DNA of 64,000 nt from Balaenoptera acutorostrata (lineage: Eukaryota > Chordata > Mammalia > Artiodactyla > Balaenopteridae). A model generated the notes under the pieces. The model was not told where the DNA came from and did no database searches. It saw nothing but the letters and a program-made list of their open reading frames with translations. Below, one piece after another: positions 1 through 11,396 of the stretch; positions within the stretch are counted from its first letter, which is position 1; the number at the start of each line of letters is the position of its first letter. Made by a program: the position numbers and the translations under genes. The DNA lies in the NCBI RefSeq assembly GCF_949987535.1, contig NC_080067.1:27246039-27310038 (forward strand). Direction: 5' to 3'.

Positions 1-885
1 GGAATTGTTTTACCCTACAATTGAATGCCTGAGAGATTCAACAGTGTATTTCTTCTCTGTAAAATGTCGATCCTTTTGTTTTTAACTCAAACATGGTTGT
101 GTTACCTTGTAGATTTTCATGCCTCATGATTTTTTGTGGCATTATTCATTTATGTTGCTCTTGGTCTCTCCTAAAAGAATTTTAAACACAAGTCAAGGAG
201 CTTGAAAGCCAAATAAGACTGTTGGGAAGTATACTGTACCACTGTCATTGTAATTAATAGACCAGTGAGTGGAAGAATAATTATTATTTATTACTTTGTT
301 GTATTTCGCCTTAATGCTTTGCCTTCATATTTCACCAGGCACAAAGCTTTTCTAAACTTACCCACTTACAATTATCATTGGATTTCCTGCCGATTGTAGA
401 GGATGGCACTTATCCCTTCTCATTGTTGAAAAGGCAGTGCTTAACCCATTTATACTTTTTGGCTAAGGTGTTTACACTGGGCAGGCCAGAGCAGGTGCGA
501 CAGGAAGAATGTGCAAACAACTGCCTTGTTCTCACCAAAACAAAATGGGCAAATCTGTGGTTTTCTGCCTGAATGATTTGTAGTCTAAAATTCTCAACTC
601 TTTTTTCGGAGAATAGGAATTGTTTTTCCAAACCTTAACTCAGTGAGATTACCAAGATGGCATCTCTTGCTACTAGAGGGATGTTGATCTACCTCAGCAA
701 TTTCCATGGATCCCCCATAGAGGAAATGGGTACCCAGACCACGTCTTAGGGCTGGTTGATATGGGGAGATGGATCTAGAAAGACGATCTTCTCTTTAATA
801 CGCTAAGCCTTTGAGTTCCCTGGTACCATATGGTTCATTCTAGCAGCTCCCTTCCAAGGGAAATGCTGTTCTTAATGGCTTTCTT
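1..885. other. Intronic/upstream DNA, nothing recognised
   Basis: AT-rich unique-looking sequence. I see no repeat, no conserved ORF and no strong splice pair. Confidence 0.5.
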
Positions 886-889
886 GGTA

Positions 890-1335
890 ATTAAACATTC
901 AACACATATATTGAGTACGTACTACATACCAGGCATATTCCAGAGGCTAGAAATACAGTCATGAGCAAGAGAGGCCAGGGCCTGCCTCTCATAGACCCAC
1001 GCCTAGTGTGGTGGAGTGGTAGGGGCCAGGGGCACAAAAATAAATATGTAAACAATTAATTGGAGAAGACAAGTGCAAAGGAGAAAGAGAAGACAAAATG
1101 AAAAAAAACAAGGGTGTGTCGTTGGGAGGCGGAGAGCCACTTTAGAATGGTTGGCCAGGGAAAGCCTTCCGGAGGAGTGGTATTTAGGTGGAGACCTGGG
1201 TGGTGACATGGATCCCGACAGGTGGAGGGCTGATGGAGAGCGTTACCAGGAAGAGGGGTGTTCATGCTCAGACCACAAACTCCTTTCTACGAGTAACTGC
1301 CATTATATGAGAGCCAGCTCTGAGGACTTGGTGCG
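890..1335. repeat. Ancient interspersed repeat (L2/MIR-era, family unresolved)
   Basis: It has degraded phrases typical of old mammalian repeats: 'ttgagtacgtactacatacc', 'aggcat...ccagaggctagaaatacag', and later 'ggccagggaaagccttccgg'. The same family recurs near 3170, 33.3, 35.0-35.8, 40.8 and 55-57 kb. Confidence 0.5.
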
Positions 1336-1339
1336 TTGA

Positions 1340-4265
1340 GCCTGACTTAGGTAAGCTGCCCGCGAAGCAAGACGGTGGGCCAGGCCCGCATGGCTGGTTT
1401 TAGTCAAATTCCCAGGACTCAGTGCCAGCAGAGTCACTTCCTTTGACCCAGACCCACCGCAACACGGTCTCAGAAGGTGCAGTGAAGTTCTGGACTTTGC
1501 AGTCCTAGGTGGTATTGAAATTTGGGCACAGATTCAGTGCTAACCCAAGAAATCCACAGAAGAAAGGAATCACCGAGCAAGGAAATTTCTGGGAAGCCTG
1601 TTGCTTCATTTTTCTTAAGAACTCCAGAACTTCAATTCATGGCAAAACATTGAGAGAGCCACTTCCTTTAATTTTTTTTTTCAAAGGCAAGAGGTGGAAG
1701 GGTCTGTCCCATCTTGCCAGTAAATTGTCTTTGACCTCTGACACCTCAAACACTTCAGTTTCTGCAGAACTCTGTCTGTTGGTGGCTTTCTAAAGACCTC
1801 ACTGCTTGGAGTGTTCTTTCTCTATTTGAACAAATAATACTAAGGAAATTCTTCAGAACCAGAACTCTTTCATGCCTTTTAGGTTCGTCTGCTAATGAAG
1901 CTCCAAGAACAAAGGGCTAGGTTTGCTCTACACCTTAGAAACTGTAAGACCCTTCAAAGTCTTCTCAATGTTTCAGAAGCACCTTCTAACACTGATTCAC
2001 AATTTAGTGGGCTTTGCTTATCACAAGTTAGAAGTGGCCTGGCTGACTCCTTACACTTTGTTTGGTTTTGACTAGCCACGAAACATTCCACTGCATGAAG
2101 AATGTTCTAGTTCTTTGTAGTAGAATATTGCCCATCAGTGGGGAGGGGCTACAACTGTTCAGTTCACTTCTTCAGATATTTGTTGAGCATCTACTGTGTG
2201 ACAGGCACCACTACAACCCAGGCAGAATGGAAATGTGACACGAAATTCCCTGTGAAGCTCACGTCCACTTTCACAAGGCTAGGGGGTTGTATGGACAGGT
2301 AAAATTGTATATCCTCTCTGTTCCAGAAAGAAATGAATGGCATGCTGTTCTCTTAGTGGCCTTTTATGCTGTTTCCTGAAGGCTAGCCTTCAGTTTGGGG
2401 TCATCTCAACCAATGGAGAAGATGGTTCTTCCCTGGGACTCTGTGTCTCATCCTCAATCACCTTCCCAAAATGTCTTGGTTCCTAATAAGCCACCGTGTG
2501 TCTGGCTGCCCTTCTCCAAGCTGGTCTGCCTGCCCTAGCAGGTGACCTCCATAACGGCTGCCACTCTTTCGCATTCATGAGCAGATGTTAAGTTGAGAAG
2601 GCCTTGAATGCAAAAATTTGAATTCGTGATGCAGGCAAGATGCTTCTGCCTTTTTACCTTCCCTGACAGACAGTGGGGGTCTCCCTGCTGGCCGTTCTGC
2701 TTCTGTGGGAAGCAGGGAAATCAAAGACCAATTGCCAAAGCCCTTGTCTTTGTTAGGTGATCCCAGCATGGCACTGCCGTGGCCCAAACATCTCATTGAC
2801 CAGAAAATGGCTCTTTTGATCTTGTAATTCATTTTGCATCTTTTCCTTTAATGACTTTCTTGCTTCTGCAGCTATTCCTGTTCAGGGTTCGAGACTAGCA
2901 TTTGTGTCTACAGTCACTATATTTGGCCTGTGGAGGAAGTTTGTTTTCTGGTTCGGTTTTGTTTTTAAAATGCCACTATAAATATTTTTTCTGCGTTCAT
3001 AAAATGCTGTGAAGACTTTCATGATTCTTTTTATATGATTAAACAAACCTCTTCCTTACCCCGTGGTCATTGCTGCCAAATAGATATTTTGAAATTCCTT
3101 TTTTTTTTTTTTTTTTTGCCTGCTCAAATCTTCTACCCTGTCTGAGGCCTTACTCTAATTAAGGCTTCACAGTCCTGCCCATCTTCCCCAGCACCGAGCA
3201 TGACGTAGAGTCCCTGCCCCGAGGGCCTTACAAGTCAGTGAGACGAGAAAACAAAAGCCACCAGCTGAGAATGTGGTTAAATCCCAGAAGGGCAGTGCCC
3301 TTGTAATTTTTTCCCCTTTTCTCTTGTTTCTTGAGCTGTGGAAGGGAAGCAGGCGACCTTTAGTAGGGAAAGAGAGGGGCATCACTGAAAGATCAGAAAA
3401 CGCAGGATATTGGGGAAACACTGTGGAAGGGCCATCTAGGAGGCAAAGTGGGGAGAGGGCAGCAAGGAGGCGGGGAGGGTTGTGTGGAAAATCAGAAAGA
3501 GGGAACAAAGCAGGCAGTCAGAAAGCAGGCTGCTGTGCTGCACCCTGAAGCTGGGGGCGTGGGGTACAAGGGAAAAAGAGTGGGAGGGGTTGCAACGAGT
3601 AAAAGGAGGCTGGGAGAGCCCCTGAGATGCAGGCTGCGGGCCTGCTGTGTAAGGACTGGGTGCTCTCATGTTCTGTCTGGCTTCGGCCGCAATGTTGGCC
3701 TTAGGGCTTAACTGTCCCACGTTGACTGTTATGAAAAGCCCGCAGATTGGCATCCTTAAGGGTGATTTATCCCAGAAGCTTATGAAGTCTCTATCCCAAG
3801 GCTCCTATTCTACATGCTGAGGATGCCAGAGACCACCCCCCAGCCCTGCTGCCGTCACTTGACTAGATCTGGATTAAACTTTAAATGAGCAGATTTTTAC
3901 ATGGGTTGTGACTAAATGCTTTTGGTTTTCCACAAAGCTCAGCCTGGAGATAGACCCAAAATACCCGTTTTAAGCAGCAGACTTTAGAAACTCTTTTGCC
4001 CGAAGTCATGTTGCCCTCACAGGTGTGCTGCTCTGCTTTTGGAGCCCCCAAAGCCTGTCTTCCTTGCTCTTCACCCACCTTTCCAGGCCCTGGTCTGAGT
4101 GCCCGGTAAACCATCCCCAGTGGATATTCTGATTGTTTGAATTCCTTGGTCTCCAGGAGCACCGCCCCTGCTGGCACACCAGCACGTAAGGCTGCCATCA
4201 TCCTGTACTTCTTGCTTAGCTCTTACGGGAACGTGAAGCACAGACTTCAGGTGCTGTGTGAAACT
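1340..4265. other. Intronic/upstream DNA, largely featureless
   Basis: A short MIR/L2-like scrap lies near 2165-2240 ('ttgttgagcatctactgtgt'). There is a T run at about 3101-3117 and an ancient-repeat scrap near 3165-3250. A purine-rich stretch spans 3390-3640. No coding signal was found. Confidence 0.5.
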
Positions 4266-4269
4266 TAGA

Positions 4270-4400
4270 CTCACTTTATTCTGTCATTGAGGGAACTGTG
4301 GCCCGGAGAAGTTGTGATTTCTCCAGGTCACTCAGAGAGTTAAGTGGCCACGCCTAACTCCCAGTCCAGTGCACTTTCTGCTAAACCAAGCTGCTTTTAG
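4270..4400 (-). repeat. MIR fragment
   Basis: The order 'gggaactgtggcccggagaa', 'gtcactcagagagttaagtgg', 'cactttctgctaaacc' matches the reverse complement of a MIR core and its tRNA-like part. Confidence 0.6.
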
Positions 4401-4427
4401 GTCACATGGGAAGCCCAGTTCTAAGCC

Positions 4428-4873
4428 AGAGGTTGGCAGACTTTTTCCGTAAAGGGCCAGATAGTAAATATTTTAGGCTCTGTGGATCAAGGCAAAACTG
4501 AGGATGATATGTAGGTATTTATATAACAACAAAGAAAACAAATTTCTATGAACTCTTTATTGATGAAATTAAAAACATACTAATATATAATATGAAGTAT
4601 AATAATAATTATATATATTTTATATATATATACACACATAGTGCCATAGATACAGAAATGATTGGCCGTGCCTGTGTCCCAATAAAATTTCACTTATGGA
4701 CAATGAAATTTGAATTTCATGTAATTTTCATGTCATGATATATTATTTTACTATTGAATTTTTTTTTCAGTCATTTAAAGATGTCAAAACCATCCTCAGC
4801 TTGAAGGTTGTACAAAAACAGGTGGCAGGCGAAATTGGCCTGTAGGACGGACGCAGTTTGTGGACCCATTTCC

Positions 4874-4904
<31 letters not shown>

Positions 4905-5225
4905 ATTTATGGCTGTGTTGGGTCTTCGTTTCTGTGCAAGGGCTTTCTCTAGTTGTGGCAAGTGGGGGCCACTCTTCATCGCGGTGCGCAGGCCTCTCAC
5001 CATCGTGGCCTCTCTTGTTGCGGAGCACAGGCTCCAGATGCGCAGGCTCAGTAATTGTGGCTCACGGGCCTAGTTGCTCCGCGGCATGTGGGATCCTCCC
5101 AGCCCAGGGCTCGAACCCGTGTCCCCTGCATTGGCAGGCAGATTCTCAACCACTGCGCCACCAGGGAAGCCCGTGGACCCATTTTCTAAGTCAAAAGCTG
5201 CAAACTGGGGGCCCATTGGTCAGTC
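4428..5225. mobile_element. hAT-type non-autonomous DNA transposon, interrupted by a SINE
   Basis: It starts 'gccagaggttggcagacttt' and continues 'ccgtaaagggccagatagta', the familiar end of a mammalian hAT/Charlie-group MER element. The far end is recognisable as 'aataaaatttcacttatgg', 'acaaaaacaggtggcaggcg' and, beyond the inserted SINE, 'gctgcaaactgggg'. The centre carries an AT-rich (TA)-like expansion at 4560-4640. The exact subfamily is not resolved. Confidence 0.65.
4872..5172 (-). mobile_element. CHR-type tRNA-derived SINE, long form, full length
   Basis: Poly-T start, 'ggctgtgttgggtcttcgtt', and end 'gcgccaccagggaagccc' give a reverse-strand element. It is flanked by a perfect 12-base target duplication, gtggacccattt, at 4860-4871 and 5173-5184. 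It inserted close to one end of the older hAT element. Confidence 0.92.
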
Positions 5226-5274
5226 CAACCCATATATGTACTTTGTTTGACTTCTAACAAGAATTTTAATTGAA

Positions 5275-5735
5275 TCCATTGCCAACTTTGTTTTCTATTT
5301 TTTGAATTGTATTTTTTACTTCTAATTATAAAAGTAATATATATCTACTTTGAAATAATTTGGAATGTTAACATTTTGGCGTGCATTCCTTCAGTCCTTT
5401 ATCTATGCCTGGCGATTTTTTTAATAGTTGAGATAATATAGACAATTTTGTATCTTCTTTTTATTTACTTAATATCATATCATAAGCATTTTATATCATT
5501 GTAAAGTCTTTCATTAACATAATCTTTTAAAACTTTATTATGAACATCTTAAACACGCATACAATATGAAAAAACTAGTTTAATGAACCCCTATACAGTC
5601 CTCGCCCAGCTTCAACCATTCTCAATGGCTGGCCAATCTTGTTTCACGTAAATCCTCTCCTGTATTATTTTAAAGCAAATCCCAGATCATATCGCTTTAT
5701 AGCTAAATATTTTAGTATGATTCTCTAAAAGACAA
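5275..5735. repeat. Old L1 (L1M-type) 3' UTR fragment
   Basis: The phrases 'taatgaacccctatacagtc', 'cccagcttcaaccattctca' and 'ttaaagcaaatcccagatca' match the well-known old L1 tail. A second copy with the same order occurs at about 55655-56000. Confidence 0.6.
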
Positions 5736-5939
5736 GGATACTAAGAGAAGATGCTTTTTTTTTTTTTGAGGAAATAAATGCTAAAGTATTTAGGTGTGGA
5801 AGAGAATGTTTGCAACTTACAAATGATTCAAGAAAAAAAAATAGCTAAAAAGATATGATTGGAGTGTATATAATTTTTTGGTACTATTCTTGCAACTCTT
5901 CTATAACTCTGAAATAGTTCTAAATAAAAAGTTTTAAAA

Positions 5940-6145
5940 ATATGGAATCCTAAAAAAAATACATTAAAAAAAATGTCGATTAGTAAGAAAGAAAAATAAC
6001 CACATGATATCGCTTTACAAATGAACTTATTTACAAAACAGAAACAGACTCAGAACTTACGGTTACCAGGGAGGAAGGGTTGGGGTAGGGAGAGTTACGG
6101 AGTTTGGGATTGACATGTACACACTTGCTTATGTTAAAAAAAAAA
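5940..6145 (+). mobile_element. L1 3'-region fragment
   Basis: The phrases 'acaaatgaacttatttacaa', 'aacagaaacagactcagaac' and 'gttaccagggaggaaggg' followed by 'tttgggattgacatgtacac' are characteristic of the 3' part of cetartiodactyl L1s. An A-rich run follows. A 23-base A run at about 6264-6286 lies further on. Confidence 0.65.
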
Positions 6146-6483
6146 AAAAGGAAGAAAAAGAAAAAGAACCACAGCATCATTATCACACCAACAAATAACA
6201 AGAATTCTTTAATAACTTCAAATATCATAGTCAGCATTCACATTTGTCCAGTTAGGTCATTTGAAAAAAAAAAAAAAAAAAAAAAAACTTGTTCAAAGCA
6301 CAATTCCAAATAAGGTCCATACAATGCAATTAATATTCCCTTAAATTTCACTTCATCTATAGGTTTCCTTCCCCCTCTTTCTTTCATCCTTGCTATTGTC
6401 ATAAAAATTTTGTTGAAGAAACAATTTGACTCATAGAGTTTCCTCAAATTGGAAATTTCAGATGACATTCCTTGGTGCTGTTT

Positions 6484-6625
6484 TTTTTGTTTTTAAATTT
6501 AATTTTATTTATTTATTTTTTATACAGCAGGTTCTTATTAGTTATCTATTTTATACATATTAGTGTATATATGTCAATCCCAATCTCCCAGTTCATCCCA
6601 CCACCACCCCCCAACTGCTTTACAT
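6484..6625 (-). mobile_element. L1 3'-end fragment, reverse strand
   Basis: A T-rich start followed by 'tatacagcaggttcttatta', 'gttatctattttatacatat' and 'ccaatctcccagttcatccc' is a 5'-truncated L1 end. It is inverted relative to the L1 piece at 5940-6145. Confidence 0.7.
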
Positions 6626-8135
6626 GTTCCTGTGTCTCAGACACTTTCTGTAAATTGGTCATTACAGCTAGAGACCTGATCAAGATACAGAATATATTTT
6701 ATATAAAAATCCTGATTTGGGCTTCATTGGAAAATTCTGCAGATCTGGCATTCCACCTGGCAACAATTGGTCTGGGGCTGGGTAGTGACAACCCCATTCC
6801 CCATTTAGGTGGGACATGAATGATCCTGTAGACCCCAGTTCCTACTACTTCCTGCCTGGCTCCCAGGGGCGGGAAGCTGCCACCCGCATTCTACCCACTG
6901 CCTCTGCAAGGCCCTTGGTAGACTTCTCAGCACGACATCACAGGAGGCTTTTCAGGTATGTGGTGGAGATCAGAGAAGATGATTTGGACAGGGACTTTCT
7001 TAAAATGCTTAAAGGGAAAGAGAGAAGCAGCCATATAAGAGGAAGCCAAGCGACAGAACTTGGTGAGTGAGTACCCAGGATGAGGGGAAGAGAGAAGTAA
7101 AACAATAAATTAAATTAATAGTGTGTGAAGAATGCGAGGCGGAATGAGTTACAGATTCCTAACCCATGGTGGGAAACAAAGGAAGCAAGTGGGTTTCAAA
7201 GGGACACACCTTAGATTGTTTTCTATATAATGATAACATTGAAACCTTAAAAAAGAGAAAGAAGGGGGGCACTAAATAAATTGGCCAAGAGTCTTCAATC
7301 AGAAAGCTGAAACAGGCAGTTGTAACATAACAGAAATCATGTGGGGATTAAATGAAATGAGGTACAAATCAAGGACAGCTTCCTAGAAAAGGCCGCTAGA
7401 AAAGGATCAGGAGCCATGCTGGGGAGATGTTGAAGAACTAGTAGAAATTTAAGAGAGGAGAGAATCTTAAAAGTCTTAGGATATTTTTTTCTTATTTGCA
7501 AATGCATTGAAATGAAAAATATTATAAGGATATGAAAATATATCACATTTAGTTGTTTTGAAAGGAATAAATTTTTACAGAAAAGAATAAAATTATGACA
7601 AGTTGAGACGTTCTTGGAAATTTCCAGATAATTCCCCATACTAAGAAGAATGATTAAGAGAGAGAATCTGTGACCGGTTATGAGGAAGGGTGGAAAATTT
7701 TGAAGGACAGTCTGATTATGTAAGTTTTAGGCTGTGGTGTTTAAAACTGTTGCCGTGATATTTTAGTTATTAATAACAATTTAGGGGAAATCTACTCGCT
7801 TTTGGAGAAACATTTGGCCCTAGTGAGAAAGAAATGCCACTGTTTATGAATTCCCAAGTGGATGTAAGGAGCCATTCACTTGCTAAGCCTCTTAGGAAAG
7901 CCAGAGCCGATTTCACCCTTAACAAGCTGTTGACAGCATCTGACCAAGGTACCACCTGGAACATGTTAGCAGCACAGAAAGTGGACTGTGAAGTCAGACC
8001 TATATTTAAAATCCCTTTATGTCACTCACCATGTGACCCTGGCAGCCTACCCATGGAAAATTTCCATGGTATAAAAGTTGCTTTACATACGGGAACTACG
8101 ATTCTTACTGCTTGGATGGTAGGAACTTAGAACTC
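6626..8135. other. Intronic/upstream DNA, nothing recognised
   Basis: Unique-looking sequence. Short open frames (for example 6816-7070) resemble no protein I know and lack splice or Kozak support. Confidence 0.45.
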
Positions 8136-8139
8136 TGAA

Positions 8140-8400
8140 TACTTGACCTCAAGCACCGACAGCCGTATGCAGATGCTTCACGCGTGTTATCCCATTTAAC
8201 TGTCAAAAAGCCCTACGAGATAAGCGTAATATGAAAATCAGCCCCATTTTACAGATGAGCAAGCCAAGGCTCAGGGAGGTTAAGTAACTTGCCTAAAGTC
8301 ACACAGTGAGTAGCCTTGTAATGGACAAAGCTGGGCTTTAAACCCAGGCAGGCAGAATCCAAAGGCCAAATTGCCTCACTCTACCACCTCCCACCTTCCA
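8140..8400 (-). repeat. MIR element
   Basis: The reverse-complement MIR order is clear: 'cccattttacagatgagcaa', 'ggctcagggaggttaagtaa', 'cttgcctaaagtcacacagt', then 'gctttaaacccaggcagg'. Confidence 0.8.
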
Positions 8401-9475
8401 ATCGCTGGGCAGCACAGAGAACAGCACCTCACACTGGCACTTCCCAACTAGAAGTTCCTAATCCCCACGCCTTAGTTTTCCCAAAAGCCTCAGTGGAAAC
8501 ACATAAACTTGCAATCAGACCACAGATTTCCTTAGTTTGGAATCCATGATTAACGTGTTAGCTCAGGTTTTGTAGCTCTGCTTGGCAATTACGTATACAA
8601 AAACATTGCAGGATTGTTGGTTTTTTTTAAGTACGACGATGAATCATTAGTTAATAAATGCAGTTTAGTGGAATAGCTCTTTCTGAACGTGGCCCACGGA
8701 GAAAGAATAAAGGGCACTTGGCTTTGAGGAGATTGCGACCTGCTCGTGTACATGTGTGTGCAGGTTGCCCAATCTATCAACCTTCAAAACCCTGTCTTTA
8801 TTTTTAAATTACATGATGCTTTAATTTGACTTTAAGTCAGTATATTTCTCTGTGATTATTAAAATGTTTTAACCGCTTTGTATACAATATTGGAATCTCC
8901 TTTATTCATCAGAATGATCACAATCTTAAAACGTGATCAGGAACTAGGATGAATTGTGTACACTGTATTCCAAGCTAAAAACAGGATGTAAGGCGTGCAA
9001 AGAACCTACTTCTTGTCCTTTATAAATTGTAACCTGGGAATGAATCTTTTCAAAAGAAAATTTTAAAATAAGACTCATACTACCAAAACGCAGGGAACAT
9101 GGATGGTTTTGTAGAAAACAAGCAAACAAAACCTGCACATTCGAGCACTAGACTGTTAGCTCCTCCGCAAGGCGAGTTTGTGGCAGGCCTCAGTAAATAC
9201 TTTCTCAATGAGCAGTCCCTGAATCTTGGACGAGAGATCCTAGCAGGCAGTCAGTGCGCTTTATTTAAGGAAGAGGCCCGGGTTTTTTGCGTGAACTAGC
9301 TTTTATAGCACGTTAGGAAAATCAATCTAGGCCTCTCCTGTCAGCCGTGGGAAAGCGCAGGTGACACTCGATTCCCGAGAATTTAAATTAAAACTGCAGT
9401 TGACTTCTCTGAAGCCTGCCTCTTTTAAATGTGCAAGGGTTGGATGTTCTCTGGGATCTGGGTGCAGAATCCAGG
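8400..9475. other. DNA upstream of the CpG island, nothing recognised
   Basis: AT-rich unique sequence that becomes GC-rich abruptly after about 9470. No repeat or ORF of note. Confidence 0.45.
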
Positions 9476-9647
9476 GCCCCCTCTGCGGACCCAGGCCTGG
9501 TTCTGATAGTGGCTAGGCTCTGTGGCCGTAGACGCCCTAACTCGGCTGCCCTCGCGGCAGGTTCTGAATTGTGTTCTCCCCCGATGAGAGGGAGGCGGAG
9601 GCCGCTGCTCCCTTCCTGGCGTCTGGGGCCGTCGTGGGTTCCCCCCA

Positions 9648-9657
9648 CCCCGCCCCC
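9648..9657 (-). promoter_or_regulatory. GC box (Sp1/KLF-type)
   Basis: CCCCGCCCCC lies inside the CpG island, about 300 bases upstream of the candidate first-exon donor. Confidence 0.5.
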
Positions 9658-9831
9658 AGTCGCACCCAGGTTGGGTCTGAGGCCTCGCGGGGCCGTGGTG
9701 CGTCCCTCCACCGCGGCCCCGCCGTGTCCTCTCGAGGCCGGGTCCTGGGCGCGTTGATGCTCCGACATCCGGCCCGCGGCTAAGGCCGGGGAGCCCTCTT
9801 CCCGGCCAGGCTGCGTCCCCAACCCCGCGCC

Positions 9832-9840
9832 GGGGGCGGG
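9832..9840 (+). promoter_or_regulatory. GC box (Sp1/KLF-type)
   Basis: GGGGGCGGG is followed by 'ccgggccggccgagccgag'. It lies about 90 bases before an ATG in a strong start context, a usual distance for a GC box to a TATA-less start site. Confidence 0.5.
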
Positions 9841-9859
9841 CCGGGCCGGCCGAGCCGAG

Positions 9860-9971
9860 CCGCCGGCGTCCATTTTCTGGGCGGTGCTGCGAGACGCCGC
9901 GGCCTGACTCGCGGGTCCGGAAGCGCCATGGACCCCCGGGGAACGCGCTCGCGGGGCAGCGGCCGAGCCCT
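9860..9971 (+). other. Candidate CpG-island first exon (5' limit not visible)
   Basis: The sequence runs into CCCT|GTAAGT at 9971/9972, where intron positions +1 to +6 match the donor consensus perfectly. A CpG island plus such a donor is the usual form of a mammalian first exon. The transcription start is a guess; 'gtccattttctgggcggtgc' near 9870-9890 is a possible initiator region. Only 5'-end RNA data would settle it. Confidence 0.45.
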
Positions 9972-9975
9972 GTAA
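9928..9975 (+). promoter_or_regulatory. Possible upstream open reading frame start in the candidate first exon
   Basis: The ATG at 9928 lies in 'gcgccATGg', a near-perfect Kozak context. Unspliced it reads 15 codons (MDPRGTRSRGSGRAL) to TAA at 9973. If the donor at 9972 is used, the frame passes into the next exon after two bases of a codon. Such an ATG would reduce or regulate translation from the main start. It is not a main protein. Confidence 0.3.
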
Positions 9976-10552
9976 GTGCCACCGCAGGGGCCGTACGCGG
10001 GACGGGTGGGCGAGACGCGGCCGGCCCGACCCCTCTTCTCCCAGGAGGGAGCCTCGAAACCCGGCCGGGAAACGCTGGCGCGGGGCTGGGAGCTCCGCGG
10101 ACGTCGGAGAGCCGAGCTGCTACGGCGCCCCGGCGCCCGCAGGTGCCGGGACGCCCGGGCCCGCGCCCTGGGGGAGGGGGTCCAGCCGCAGGGTCGGGCA
10201 CGTTACGCCGCAGCGAGTGGCCCATCTGCGCGGCTGTGCTGGAAGGCGGGGGGCCGGGGACAGATGCACATCCAAGGGCTGGGGACGTGACGGGCGCCGG
10301 TCCAGCAGGCTCGGGAACTGCGCTAACAGCCGCATCTCCCCTCTCCCGGACTGCGACTTGGACCCCGGTCCTGACCCATCGGGAACCTGAGCATTTACTT
10401 GGTCGAACACCAGAGCCCCTGGAATTGAAGGGGACGTGCAAAGGCAGGGCCCTGCCCCCAGGGGCTTGCAATCTCAGCCTCCTACTTCGGCAGTAGTTAG
10501 GTCTCTTCTATTGGTACAACATGACCGCCCGCTGTTAGCCACTTCTTTGCAG

Positions 10553-10619
10553 GGTATATTATAAATCACCTGAGATTTTAGTCTGTCCGCGGTGCCACTT
10601 TATAACTCCTCTGCTATAG
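10553..10619 (+). other. Candidate 67-base non-coding exon
   Basis: It is bounded by 'cacttctttgcag' (AG 10551-10552) and by CTATAG|GTAAGT, a very strong donor at 10620. The interior is unique sequence. Joined to the candidate first exon, the upstream frame runs through it and ends at TAG on the exon's last three bases. Confidence 0.4.
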
Positions 10620-11099
10620 GTAAGTGATTAATTCCATTCTGGACTTTGGCCCAAATTGAGTATCTCTTCTAAGGATCCATTATGGATGATACGTATTACG
10701 GTGCTTTATACATATTTTAAAGGTTAAAGAGTTTTCTCCTAATTATGAAGCTCAACTGCTCGGTCAGGTTCTCATGGTTAAAAAGCATAGGAGGATTAAG
10801 TCCGCCGTTTCAGAGAAACTTCTGGTGAGGTACTATCTCTGAGTGTAGTGTTTTTCCAACAAGAGTAGAGACCCATGAGGAGATTGTGAAATTAGTTTAG
10901 CGCGTTACTACCAGATTTTTTGAAGATATAGAATATATAATGCAATATAAAAAATAATAGACTAGAAAATATCGGAGTGCATTGCACATAATAAGAGTAA
11001 GCATTGTTTTTTAGGCTTTGGGGTTTCAGTTTATATAACATGATTTTTAAAAACGGTGGGTCACTGTCAAAAAGTTTCTAAACCCTGACTAACAGGTTA

Positions 11100-11310
11100 A
11101 TAACCCAGGATTTGGAATCAGTTGAACCTGCATTTAAGTCCCAGGTCTAACATAAACTAGCTCTGTGACCTTGAACAGATTTTGTGACCTTTCAGAGCCT
11201 CTTTACGTAGCTATAAAAATGGGGGAATTTCTCCTGTGAGGACTATATGAAGTTGCATGTGTCAATCACTTTGCCCAGTGCTTTACTTACAGTAGGTGCA
11301 CAGTACACAG
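11100..11310 (+). repeat. MIR element
   Basis: The forward MIR order is seen: 'tttggaatcagttgaacctg', 'actagctctgtgaccttgaa', 'cagagcctctttacgtag', 'gcccagtgctttacttacag'. Confidence 0.7.
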
Positions 11311-11396
11311 ACTAGACTAATTGCAATCACTTTTGTTGCTGATATATTCAGTCCTGGCACCCAGTTATGGGACACTGCTCTTTTTCTTCGTTTTAG

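Larger units (their letters stand above)
9480..10330. promoter_or_regulatory. CpG island, candidate alternative promoter of ZBTB38
   Basis: About 850 bases have very high G+C and abundant CpG, with abrupt return to AT-rich DNA on both sides. It is the only strong CpG island in the window. It holds Sp1-type GC boxes on both strands (9648-9657, 9832-9840), no obvious TATA box, and a perfect GTAAGT donor at 9972. The simplest reading is a TATA-less promoter firing rightwards toward ZBTB38, about 37 kb before the coding exon. A bidirectional promoter or an antisense non-coding transcript cannot be excluded. Confidence 0.8.

Noticed and set aside
4808..5257. A 149-codon open frame with hydrophobic start
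   Set aside because: It is the translation of a reverse-strand SINE and its poly-T. The frame at 58363-58848 has the same origin and nearly the same peptide.
9425..10471. A 348-codon open frame on the - strand across the CpG island
   Set aside because: GC-rich sequence has few stop codons. The translation is low-complexity Pro/Gly/Arg/Ala with no domain, and overlapping frames on both strands are equally open.
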